This document shows positions 9,138-17,083 of a stretch of DNA of 64,000 bases, one piece after another. Position numbers and translations under genes: made by a program. Location of the stretch: NCBI GenBank assembly GCA_965222485.1, contig CBDCUC010000040.1:1116001-1180000 (forward strand), given 5' to 3'. The notes under the pieces are model-generated. The model saw only the letters and a list, made by a program, of their open reading frames with translations, did no database searches and was not told the origin of the DNA. The stretch's first letter is position 1. Each line of letters opens with the position of its first letter. This stretch comes from CBDCUC01 sp965222485. Lineage in GTDB: Bacteria > Pseudomonadota > Alphaproteobacteria > Rhizobiales > Hyphomicrobiaceae.

Positions 9138-9160
9138 AAGATGCATTTTAGATATATGTT
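9138..9160. promoter_or_regulatory. Putative NsrR operator
   Basis: A 23-base interrupted inverted repeat of 11-1-11 layout: left half AAGATGCATTT (9138-9148), one spacer base, right half AGATATATGTT (9150-9160). The left half matches the known NsrR half-site AANATGCATTT exactly; the right half matches the complementary half at 7 of 11 positions. It sits between divergent fdxA and nsrR. The sequence match is direct; control of both directions is inferred. Confidence 0.7.
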
Positions 9161-9231
9161 ATTGAGACGTTGCCGTGATTAATATGATATGTCAAGAATG
9201 AATCTATTCGCGATGTGTCGCAGGGTGAGGC

Positions 9232-9657
9232 ATGCAGCTAACCAAGTTCTCAGACTATGCACTTAGGGTGCTCATGTATGCGCATGCGGCAGGTGACCGG
9301 CTGGTCACGATCGAGGAGATTGCAGCATCTTATCAGGTGTCGCGTGCTCACTTGATGAAGGTGGTCAACACACTGACCCGTGAGGGTTATCTGAAGTCTG
9401 TGCGTGGCCGCTCGGGCGGGCTGAAACTGGCGCGACCGGCGAGTGACATCCGGCTTGGTGATGTCGTGCGCGCGACGGAGCCGGATTTCGCGCTTGTCGA
9501 ATGCTACGCGACCGGTAATCAGTGTGTTATTGGCGGCTGTTGTCGCCTTCCCGGTGTTATTGACGAGGCACTGTCGGCGTTTTTCGACGCTCTCAACCAG
9601 TACACGCTGGAAAGCGTGGCATTGAAGCCGAAAGACTTTCGCGAACTTGTTAGTTGA
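9232..9657 (+). CDS. nsrR: Rrf2-family nitric oxide sensor repressor NsrR
   Basis: A 141-residue Rrf2-type regulator. The winged helix is at the N-terminus (MQLTKFSDYALRVLMY, recognition helix around VSRAHLMKVVNTL). Iron-sulfur ligands are Cys91, Cys98 and Cys103 or Cys104 in the segment ECYATGNQCVIGGCC, the arrangement typical of NsrR rather than IscR. NsrR represses nitrosative-stress genes until its cluster reacts with NO. It is divergent from fdxA, ferredoxin and nnrS, whose functions fit this regulon, and an NsrR-like box lies upstream of both. Confidence 0.92.
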   Translation: MQLTKFSDYALRVLMYAHAAGDRLVTIEEIAASYQVSRAHLMKVVNTLTREGYLKSVRGRSGGLKLARPASDIRLGDVVRATEPDFALVECYATGNQCVIGGCCRLPGVIDEALSAFFDALNQYTLESVALKPKDFRELVS

Positions 9658-9685
9658 TCGGAGTGCTTACAGGCCTCGAAGCGCA

Positions 9686-10630
9686 CTAACAGATGCGGTG
9701 TAGAAGCTCTTCGCCCGCGGACAGACGCCGGCAGTTCTCTTTGGCGACGGCCAGGCTTCGATCCAACGTTTCCATTGTCAGCCACGCCAGATGAGGGGCG
9801 ACGACAACGTTATCAAGCCTCAGAAGCGGTTCGTCAGGAGGGACGGGTTCATTTGCGAAGACATCAAGCCCCGCTGCCCCCAGGCGCCCGGTCTTAAGGG
9901 CGCTTGCGAGAGCAGATTGATCGACGAGTTCACCACGAGCCGTATTCACGAGGATCGCGCCTGGCTTCATTGTCTCGATGGCGTGGCGATCAATCATGTT
10001 TCTTGTGGTCTGGGTCAAAGGCGCATGCAGGGAGACAATGTCTGATTCCTTTAACAAGGCGGACAGCTCGCGCCAGTCGGCTATGGTATCCGGTTTGGGC
10101 GATGTCGACGTGTAGAGTAGATGCGCGCCCATTGAGGTCAAGATTGGTGCAAGCGCTTGCGGGACCCCACCATATCCGACAAAGCCGACGGTACGGCCGT
10201 GGACTTCGCCAAGACCTTCCTGCAGTTTGGGAGATAAGTCCCATCCCTTTCCTGCCCGTGTTGTGCGGTCGAGGTGTGCAATGCGGCGCAACGCGCCAAG
10301 CATGAGCAAAAGTGTCATCTCGGCGACCGCCCGGGTGTTTGTTCCCGGCATATTGCATACAGCGACGCCGCGATCTTTTGCGGCTTCAAGATCGATGGTG
10401 TTGACGCCAACGCCGATTTTCTGGATTAGGCGCAACTTTGGTGCAGCCTGAATGAGTTGCGCAGAGATCGGATCCAGCACATGCCAGAAAACTTCCGCGT
10501 GCGGCAGGTGCCGTGCGAGCCCGTCTCTGTCAGGTACCGGCACGATGTCAATTTCGATGCCTTCGGCCTTTAGCCCGTCCAACTGAGCGCGCAAGGTTGG
10601 GCCCGCGTCGTAGTGAAACAGAATGCGCAT
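9686..10630 (-). CDS. D-isomer-specific 2-hydroxyacid dehydrogenase
   Basis: A 314-residue NAD(P)-dependent oxidoreductase that interconverts a 2-oxoacid and a D-2-hydroxyacid. Visible features are the nucleotide-binding turn GFVGYGGVPQALA (GxGxxP variant), the catalytic Arg in NTARGELVD, Glu in FANEPVPPDEP and His in VVAPHLAWLT. The ATG at 10630 overlaps the enolase stop by one base (TAATG), so I start there rather than at 10648. It is the last gene of the kinase-enolase-dehydrogenase operon. Hydroxypyruvate/glyoxylate reductase is one possible activity, but specificity is not readable. Confidence 0.9.
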   Translation of the reverse strand: MRILFHYDAGPTLRAQLDGLKAEGIEIDIVPVPDRDGLARHLPHAEVFWHVLDPISAQLIQAAPKLRLIQKIGVGVNTIDLEAAKDRGVAVCNMPGTNTRAVAEMTLLLMLGALRRIAHLDRTTRAGKGWDLSPKLQEGLGEVHGRTVGFVGYGGVPQALAPILTSMGAHLLYTSTSPKPDTIADWRELSALLKESDIVSLHAPLTQTTRNMIDRHAIETMKPGAILVNTARGELVDQSALASALKTGRLGAAGLDVFANEPVPPDEPLLRLDNVVVAPHLAWLTMETLDRSLAVAKENCRRLSAGEELLHRIC

Positions 10631-11925
10631 TATGTGCCGCGGCCCCAAGGAAAGCTGTCGCGCGCCGCCAGTTGGCCACCGCCTTGTCGAATGGCTTGGG
10701 CGACGCGTAGTCCCTCATTCCATTTTGCCATGCGTTCCGAGCGCGAAAACGACCCCACTTTAAGCTGTTTGACACCCCAGCCGACAGCTAGGTGTACAAT
10801 CGTGACGTCCTCGCTCTCACCTGAGCGGGCTGAAACGATTGACTCCCAGCCTGCAGCTCTTGCTGCGTCGAGTGCTGCTTTTGTTTCAGTGAGTGTGCCG
10901 GCCTGATTGGGTTTGATAAGCGCTGTATTACAGGCCCCGATGGCGTTTGCGGAGTCAATGCGCGAGGCAGTGGTGCAGATGAAGTCATCGGCGATCACTT
11001 CAACCTTGTCGCCTGCAGCGGCAGTGAACTTGGACATCGCGTCGGGGTCGTCCTCGCCGAGTGGGTCTTCGATTGCGACGATGGGATAGCGCTCAAGCCA
11101 ACCCAGCAACATTTCCGAAAGGCCGTCGGAATCGACCGTCTGGCCGTCCGTCGAAAGTTGGTAGCGACCGGACTTGCCAAAATCCGTCGCGGCAATATCC
11201 AGCGATATGGCGATATCTTCGCCGGGCGTGAAGCCTGCCCGCTCGATCGCTTGGACTAGGTAATCCAGGGCCTGTTCGTTGGAGTCGAAGGCAGGCCAAT
11301 AGCCACCCTCATCTGCAACGCCCTGATTTAGGCCAGCATCGCTCATTATCTTGCCAGCAGCAATGTAGACCTCGGCGGTCCATTCCAAAGCTTGCTCGTA
11401 GGTTTGTGCGCCAATCGCGATCACCATGAAGTCTTGAATGTCGACACGGCGACCGGCGTGCGCACCGCCGCCAAAAATTTGGATTTCCGGCAACGGCATG
11501 AACAGGTCATCGCGCCCAGCTGCCAAATAATGCCAAAGCGGTTCTTGGGCCTGGGCGGCGGCGGCATGAGCAATGGCCATGGAGGTGGCGATCAATGCAT
11601 TGCCGCCTAATCGGCTTTTGTTGGGAGTGCCATCTAGATCTATCAGCGTCTGATCCGCACCTGGCTGATCGGTGACATCATGGCCTGTCAACGCCTCGGC
11701 AATTTCCCCGTTCACGGCTGCGACGCCATCCTTGACGTCGTAGCCTCCCAGAGCGCCGCCGCCGTCGCGTTTGTCGACGGCCTCCCCGCTTCCCGTGGAC
11801 GCACCGGCCGGGGCAATGGCTCTGCCGATGGCTCCTCCTTCGAGATGCACCTCCGCTTCTATCGTAGGACGGCCGCGCGAATCCCAAACGCGACGCCCTA
11901 AGACGTTGGCAATCTCGCAACTCAC
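10630..11925 (-). CDS. Divergent enolase paralogue
   Basis: A 431-residue full-length enolase-family protein. Metal ligands Asp243, Glu286 and Asp313 or Asp314, the base Lys338, Lys389, Glu206, the loop His156 and the GAST loop are present. Two usual active-site residues differ: the SHRSGE motif reads SARSGE (Ala366 replaces His), and QEF reads QDF (Asp165 replaces Glu). It overlaps the upstream kinase by four bases (ATGA) and the downstream dehydrogenase by one. It may convert 2-phosphoglycerate to PEP, but the substitutions make a related phosphorylated hydroxyacid substrate plausible. I leave the symbol eno off because the housekeeping enolase is probably elsewhere. Confidence 0.9.
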   Translation of the reverse strand: MSCEIANVLGRRVWDSRGRPTIEAEVHLEGGAIGRAIAPAGASTGSGEAVDKRDGGGALGGYDVKDGVAAVNGEIAEALTGHDVTDQPGADQTLIDLDGTPNKSRLGGNALIATSMAIAHAAAAQAQEPLWHYLAAGRDDLFMPLPEIQIFGGGAHAGRRVDIQDFMVIAIGAQTYEQALEWTAEVYIAAGKIMSDAGLNQGVADEGGYWPAFDSNEQALDYLVQAIERAGFTPGEDIAISLDIAATDFGKSGRYQLSTDGQTVDSDGLSEMLLGWLERYPIVAIEDPLGEDDPDAMSKFTAAAGDKVEVIADDFICTTASRIDSANAIGACNTALIKPNQAGTLTETKAALDAARAAGWESIVSARSGESEDVTIVHLAVGWGVKQLKVGSFSRSERMAKWNEGLRVAQAIRQGGGQLAARDSFPWGRGT

Positions 11926-12947
11926 TTTGACAACTCCTCATTCCAGTCGTTAGCAACGTCAGAAAGCCGCTTCGGTGGGGTGAACAGAAGTGAGCGGGCG
12001 CAATGACGAATCTTCTCTTTGTCCTTTTCGTCCTTGATGTATTCGACGGGTGATTTTCCATCGACGCGTGCCAGAAGAAGACCTGGAAGGAGGCTCGCGG
12101 CGCGCGCTTCCAGAGTGTCCGGTTGTTCCCAATCGACCTCGTTCAGATAGCTTAAAGTCATTTCTTCGAAGCATGACATGAAGCCTGAAGTTGCAGCGGG
12201 TGTCCAAATGCATTTGAGAAGGAAGTGGTTGAGACAGAATGCTATGTCGAATGCCGGATCACCGATGCAGGCACATTCTGCATCAAGAAAGACCGGTCCG
12301 GACGGACCGAGCAGAATGTTTTTCGGACTTACATCACCATGGATCATTGAGAGACGTGTTTGCGCGGTTTTCTGGCTCAGTGCAAATAACGGGTCGCGCA
12401 AGTCCGTGTGTTTGGCCGCGGTTGCTTCCAGATAAGGTTCTAGGCGGATTGCGTGGAAAATACCGGTTGGCGGAAAGTGCTTGGTTATGGAGCTATCTTT
12501 TGCGGTTTTTGCGTGAATTCGGCCTAAGCGCTGGCCTGAAAGGCGCGCCTGCTCTGTGTCTGCATGCCCGTCCCGCAGTTCATTCTTCCATAGTTTGTGG
12601 GTTTGCGGATCCAGATACTCCATCGCAAACAGCATGGCGTTTTCGTCGTGGACCAAGATGCGCGGCGCCGAGCCAGGTACATGCTTGTTTGCGAATTGGT
12701 ACCAGGCAACTTCATAGCGGTTGCGTTCGACGGGAGCGAACCAATCTACTTCGACCTTTAGTTTTGCTAACGCCCTCTTGACGCAAAAAATGCGATCGCC
12801 TGCGGTTAGTTTCCAAATGTCGGAGGAAACGCCGCCCGCCAGCGGTTCGAATTCCACCGCTTCGCCGACGTTGCAAAGACCGTGTTCTATCAGGCTTTGC
12901 AACACAACCTCATGAGTTGGGATACCGTTGACTGAAGCTGCTGTCAT
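11922..12947 (-). CDS. APH-fold small-molecule kinase
   Basis: A 341-residue kinase of the aminoglycoside/choline phosphotransferase fold. It shows an N-lobe with FCVKRAL (ATP-binding Lys), the Brenner motif MIHGDVSPKNILLG with catalytic Asp, and the metal-binding FLDAECACIGDPAFDIAF. The ATG at 12947 has a GGGGA Shine-Dalgarno eight to nine bases upstream and is preferred over an in-frame start at 12989 with none. It is the first gene of the three-gene operon and overlaps the enolase by ATGA. A role phosphorylating the enolase substrate (for example glycerate) is inference from context; antibiotic resistance is unlikely here. Confidence 0.88.
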   Translation of the reverse strand: MTAASVNGIPTHEVVLQSLIEHGLCNVGEAVEFEPLAGGVSSDIWKLTAGDRIFCVKRALAKLKVEVDWFAPVERNRYEVAWYQFANKHVPGSAPRILVHDENAMLFAMEYLDPQTHKLWKNELRDGHADTEQARLSGQRLGRIHAKTAKDSSITKHFPPTGIFHAIRLEPYLEATAAKHTDLRDPLFALSQKTAQTRLSMIHGDVSPKNILLGPSGPVFLDAECACIGDPAFDIAFCLNHFLLKCIWTPAATSGFMSCFEEMTLSYLNEVDWEQPDTLEARAASLLPGLLLARVDGKSPVEYIKDEKDKEKIRHCARSLLFTPPKRLSDVANDWNEELSK

Positions 12948-13192
12948 CGTGCGTGTCCCCTGCAACCCCAGACGTGGCGACGAGCGCATTCAGTGCAGTT
13001 CATTGTTGAATGAGTTTGCGCCGATCAATTCTTACGTCCGGAATTTTGCCGCCAGTTCGCTAGTTATCGGGGGTGCTTCAATAGTTGTCCAGCGTGCAGG
13101 TCATAATTGACTGTTCGGGCATAAGCTATTGGGTGCGGTGCAGAGGTTTCCGCTGCACCACGCAGGAAAAATACTATGAACTAAAGTCGCTC

Positions 13193-13555
13193 TTAGTCTG
13201 ATTTAGGGGGTGCGGCGGCTCTTGTAGGCGGCGCCGTTGTAGGGCACTTCTTTTTTTCCTCATGATATGCGATGAGGTCGAGCCGATACTTGTCGCCGCT
13301 GGAAAACTCGATGTCCGACAGTTTTTTGTAACGGCAGCTATCGTTACCAAGCATGTCGATTGCTTTTTGGTCGGTGAAGCACAAGGCATTGTCTCGATGA
13401 ATTTGTATCTTGTGCTCCCACAGCTCTTCGCACGTCGAGGAGGCATAGCCCATGGTGTGGGCGGCCGTGCCGGCTGCCAAAGATAATCCAAATGCGACGA
13501 GCAGCCTGGTTCCGAACGAACGTGTCTTTTTAGCTGATACGTAGTTTTGTTTCAT
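13193..13555 (-). CDS. Small exported YARHG-domain protein
   Basis: A 120-residue protein with a signal peptide (hydrophobic run LLVAFGLSLAAGTAAHTMG) followed by a YARHG-like domain whose hallmark is CEELW, a central CF and a later NDSC (three paired-looking Cys). The C-terminus is Ala/Pro-rich. The start at 13555 has an AAGAAGG Shine-Dalgarno; the longer frame to 13621 lacks one. YARHG domains occur in periplasmic or surface proteins of unknown role. It is the last same-strand gene after the SoxYZ-like carrier, with a 134-base gap. Confidence 0.72.
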   Translation of the reverse strand: MKQNYVSAKKTRSFGTRLLVAFGLSLAAGTAAHTMGYASSTCEELWEHKIQIHRDNALCFTDQKAIDMLGNDSCRYKKLSDIEFSSGDKYRLDLIAYHEEKKKCPTTAPPTRAAAPPKSD

Positions 13556-13689
13556 CGTTTGTGCATCCTTCTTAAGTCGTGCGACGCGGTCATGTCGCGG
13601 ACCCAACCGCGTCGCAGGCACCCAAAGTGGTTTAGGTGTTCAATCGGACCAACCCAGAGTGGGCGGATGCTTCCTGATTTTGCGAAGTA

Positions 13690-14520
13690 TCACGAGCCTC
13701 CGGCAATTGTCTTGCCGTAAAACTGCTTGCCCTTGGTGTCCACTGCCGAGACGCTAAGCTGCTTGGCATCATCCAATGCGGCATATGTGAAGCGCAAGTT
13801 AGGGTCAGCTGAGAGCGAAATGCCGGCCTTGAGACGGAAGACCATTTTTCCCGCTGACATGACGTCGATCTTCTCGACGTACCAAGCCGGTGTGAAGCCG
13901 CCTTTCTTTTCGTCGACCTGCATGCCCGTGAAATTCGGATGCCGGATCATCACAGTAGCTTGGCGCCATGCTTCGCTGATGGCGGGCTGGGCTGCGAGCT
14001 TGATTTTCATCCGGCCGAGTTGTGCAAGGATTTTGTCAACGTCTTTTGCCGGAGCAGAAGAACAGCCGCCGGCACCGGCAGCATAAGCGTCTGCCATGAA
14101 CAGCTTTCCGTCAGCCGTTTCAAAAACTGCACGTACCTTTGAGTATTCGTTCATCCGAATGCGCGTATCAATATTGCGTTCTCCAATGTCACCGCCCGTA
14201 CGATATGCATCGCCAAGTTCGAACACAGCTGCGATTGGTGCGGGATTGTTGTCCACCAGGAGATAAATGCGGTTGGTTTGCGGTACCATTGATTCAGAAA
14301 GACGAATTGAGACCGGCATCAGTGCCGCATCTTTGACTTCGCTGTCGACGAAGAGCTTGTAGCGGCCAGCGGCCTTCTCGATCTGGCGGCTTCCGAACAG
14401 ATCTTCTTTCAACGCGTTCCAGTTCTCTTCCTCATCCGCGTAGGTGGGGGTGTTAACAACAACAGCCATGAAGAAGGCTGCCATCAGCGTGGCAATTGTC
14501 GTTTTGGCAATCTGTGACAT
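13690..14520 (-). CDS. Quinoprotein dehydrogenase-associated SoxYZ-like carrier protein
   Basis: A 276-residue exported protein (signal residues about 1-28, ending TYADEE) fusing a SoxY-like domain (about 40-160) to a SoxZ-like domain (about 170-276). The SoxY swinging-arm motif is AGGCSSAP with the carrier Cys at 153; it is internal here because the SoxZ domain follows. This family is known to accompany PQQ-dependent alcohol dehydrogenases, as it does here. A GGAG Shine-Dalgarno precedes the ATG. Whether it carries a thiol-bound intermediate is unknown. Confidence 0.9.
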   Translation of the reverse strand: MSQIAKTTIATLMAAFFMAVVVNTPTYADEEENWNALKEDLFGSRQIEKAAGRYKLFVDSEVKDAALMPVSIRLSESMVPQTNRIYLLVDNNPAPIAAVFELGDAYRTGGDIGERNIDTRIRMNEYSKVRAVFETADGKLFMADAYAAGAGGCSSAPAKDVDKILAQLGRMKIKLAAQPAISEAWRQATVMIRHPNFTGMQVDEKKGGFTPAWYVEKIDVMSAGKMVFRLKAGISLSADPNLRFTYAALDDAKQLSVSAVDTKGKQFYGKTIAGGS

Positions 14521-14604
14521 TTCCTAATGTCTCCTTGGCTTGGATCGAAGAGCGCTGGCGCTCTCGTCATGCCATTCTCTGTGTTAGCCCTACAGCTGCG
14601 GCGA

Positions 14605-15591
14605 TCAAGATCTGCGCAGCGGACTTGGGTAGTAGCGATAACCAGTGCCGGACTTTGCTAAATTGCCAAGGCCCGGCCATGGGAAATGGAACGCAACGAA
14701 CGGGATACGATCTGTTGCCAGCATATCCCAGGTCTTTAGTCTCGACTCTACAGCCAACTTTGCATCGGTGTCGTAATAGAACTCGATACGCGGCGTTTCG
14801 ACCATGAGTACGCTGTGGTGAGCAGTGTCCGCAGTAACGGCGAGGGTTTTGCCGCCTGAAGATATCATAAAAATCGTATGGCCGACGGTGTGACCGGGTG
14901 CATCAATGGCGGTTATGCCCGTGATGACCTCCTGGCCGCCTTTGATGAATTTGATCCGGTCGCGGTGTGGCAAGAGGTTTGCCCGCGCAAACTCGACGAA
15001 GGGTTTGGCATCGCCGCTAAGTTTGGCCTCGTCGGTCCAGAAGTTGAAGTCTGCTTCGTTGACGTAGACCTGAGCGTTCGGAAAAACGGACTTGCCGGCA
15101 GCATCGATCAAGCCGCCGGCGTGATCTGGATGGCAGTGACTCAGGATGACGGCATCGATTGCAGCCGGGTCGATTCCGGCGGCTACGAGATTTGCGGGCA
15201 GTTTACCGGTCGTATCACCGAACATCGTGCTGGCGCCCATGCCTGTATCGATTATCGCCAGTTGGGAGCCGGTGTTCACAACGGTTATGTTTTCCTCAAG
15301 CACCATGTCGTCGGCTGCGAGGAAATTTGCTTCAAGCTGCTTGCCGAGTTCATCAGCAGTCGGCCCGATCATGAGCTTGCGGCCGTCGCCAAAGGGCAGG
15401 TAGCCGTCGGAGACGACTGTAATCTGCATGTCACCGTGCATGAAGGAATGAGAGGCTTGCGGCTTGACGGTCGTGAAAGGTGCCTTCGCATTTGCAGCCG
15501 ATGACGACAGGAGCTGGCTTGCGCCAACACTGGCAACGGCGGCGCCGGATAGCAGCAGTGCCTCTCGTCTGGTAAACTCAAGCTTCGTCAT
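14605..15591 (-). CDS. Tat-exported metallo-beta-lactamase-fold hydrolase
   Basis: A 328-residue protein with a twin-arginine signal (FTRREALLLSG at 6-16, hydrophobic stretch to about residue 35) and an MBL fold. The zinc motif SHCHPDHAGG lies at 151-160, followed by APGHTVGHT and the TADTAHH segment. The first His of HxHxDH is replaced in phase by SHCHPDH, the normal form of this branch. It lies between the TPR gene and the SoxYZ-like carrier gene on one strand, and MBL hydrolases are recurrent companions of quinoprotein systems. The substrate is unknown. GAGAGGG precedes the ATG. Confidence 0.88.
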   Translation of the reverse strand: MTKLEFTRREALLLSGAAVASVGASQLLSSSAANAKAPFTTVKPQASHSFMHGDMQITVVSDGYLPFGDGRKLMIGPTADELGKQLEANFLAADDMVLEENITVVNTGSQLAIIDTGMGASTMFGDTTGKLPANLVAAGIDPAAIDAVILSHCHPDHAGGLIDAAGKSVFPNAQVYVNEADFNFWTDEAKLSGDAKPFVEFARANLLPHRDRIKFIKGGQEVITGITAIDAPGHTVGHTIFMISSGGKTLAVTADTAHHSVLMVETPRIEFYYDTDAKLAVESRLKTWDMLATDRIPFVAFHFPWPGLGNLAKSGTGYRYYPSPLRRS

Positions 15592-15685
15592 TCAATCCCT
15601 CTCCATTCACCCAATTCGCAATTTATATGCAAGTTTCGTGCAAAGTGGTGGTTTAGCATGCGTTCGCATGGGCTTTTCGTTTTCC

Positions 15686-16519
15686 TCAAGGGTAGACCCA
15701 GTACATTCCCAGCCGCTGCAGCGCTTGACGGACATGCAGATTGATCGAGTTCAGCCGAAGTGCGGTCTGATAATCGTCAATTGCCTTATTTGTCGCGCGC
15801 CTGCGCTCCCAGTATGCACCGCGCGCGATATATGCGGCGATGTACTTTTCGTTGATTTTGAGCGCAGTTTCGAAGTCCGCCTCGGTCTCTTCGAATCTTC
15901 CCAACTTTTCGAACGCCTGAGCGCGCCCAACAAGACTGTCCAGGTTTTTGTCGTCTATTGCCGTGAGAACATGTGTGAAATCAGCAACCGCAAGTTCGTA
16001 CTGACCGGCTAAATGATGGGCGTAGCCGCGTTCGCGCAAGAAGTCGGGGTCTTCCGGGTTGTGGGCGACCAAGCTCGACCAGTCCTCAATAGCCTTGTCA
16101 TATTGTTTAAGAATTTCGTGGGCGCGCGCACGCCCCTTTAATGCGCTTACATTGCTTGCGTCCAGTTCGATGGCGCGAGAAAAATCTGAAACTGCAGCGA
16201 TAGGTTCTTCTTCCGTCAGCCACGCATAGCCGCGCATGGTGTAGACCCGCACACGTAGTTTTGGGTCGACCTCGTCCGACCCAAGCATTTTCGAACAACC
16301 GGGTATCTTGAGTGCGGCAGGTGTGTCAGGTTTGCATTCCTGTTTATGGTTCTGATTTTCCGATGGCTGCTCGATGAAAGACTCGGAAAAGCTTTCATCG
16401 AGTGCCTGTGCATTCGAAGCCATGACACTCTGCATCAGAACAAGCATCAAGATGGCGCCGATCGTCTGCCCCGGTGATCGGGTTGGCGACCGATAGATAT
16501 GATCTGTGCTTGTGTTCAC
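15686..16519 (-). CDS. Exported tetratricopeptide-repeat protein
   Basis: A TPR protein with a signal segment (AILMLVLMQSVMASNAQA) and about four TPR units of the form AxSDFSRAIELDASNVSAL. One early Cys pair (QECKPD and PGCSKM) is present. I chose GTG at 16519, which has a GGAGAG Shine-Dalgarno; an ATG pair at 16582 in the same frame gives 298 residues and is the alternative. It probably acts as a periplasmic scaffold for the quinoprotein cluster. It lies 94 bases upstream of the MBL gene on the same strand. Confidence 0.82.
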   Translation of the reverse strand: MNTSTDHIYRSPTRSPGQTIGAILMLVLMQSVMASNAQALDESFSESFIEQPSENQNHKQECKPDTPAALKIPGCSKMLGSDEVDPKLRVRVYTMRGYAWLTEEEPIAAVSDFSRAIELDASNVSALKGRARAHEILKQYDKAIEDWSSLVAHNPEDPDFLRERGYAHHLAGQYELAVADFTHVLTAIDDKNLDSLVGRAQAFEKLGRFEETEADFETALKINEKYIAAYIARGAYWERRRATNKAIDDYQTALRLNSINLHVRQALQRLGMYWVYP

Positions 16520-17083
16520 TGGCGACTCTCCGGTGGCATCACGACGTTTTGGACTGTCGTTGCAGCGCAGAAATACCATCACGTATTCCCGTTGAGGGTA
16601 ACAGCTTCGTGTAGAGGGCGTCGAACACGAACATCGTTGAATCGAGTGTGTCCCCGGCCCAGCTACAAAGACGCTTCAAGTTCCTGCCGGCTACTGAATT
16701 ATACGCGGAAAAATAACCTGTGCCTCGCGCTTTGAACAAAAGGCTTTCAGCTTTGGTCAATATTCCGCCAACTCAAACCTAGGTGCATTTCTTTGTATTT
16801 GGCATTCTTGCCGACATTTTTTAGTTCGTTTGCGGCAATTATACCCGTTTTTTCGCATCATTTCGCGGTAGTTGTTGGTAATGATCAGTGTCAGCCCGTT
16901 AATCGCGACCGGAATTCAGCCTACTGTTGCTGCATACCCCTCTATATGAGGTGGGCTCCTTCGTCATTGTGAGCGGTTGGCAATTTTTGAGGGCACCTCC
17001 TGGCGCTATGCCAGAAGTCGCGGTTTCCCAAACGCCGTTGCCGTCCCTTCTATGTTGCGCTGCCACAAAGCTCCGTGACCCTT
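16520..17083. other. Intergenic region between TPR and beta-propeller genes
   Basis: About 0.5 kb, AT-richer than its flanks, between two same-strand genes. It probably holds the promoter of the TPR-MBL-SoxYZ run. I see no RNA gene, no convincing hairpin terminator and no credible coding frame; the only open frames overlap the TPR gene start or have shadow composition. Confidence 0.5.

Noticed and set aside
11922..12947. Aminoglycoside resistance gene
   Set aside because: The fold is shared, but tight coupling to an enolase and a dehydrogenase points to metabolism.
13690..14520. Part of a thiosulfate-oxidising Sox system
   Set aside because: No soxA, soxB, soxC, soxD or soxX nearby, and fused SoxYZ-like carriers are known companions of quinoproteins.
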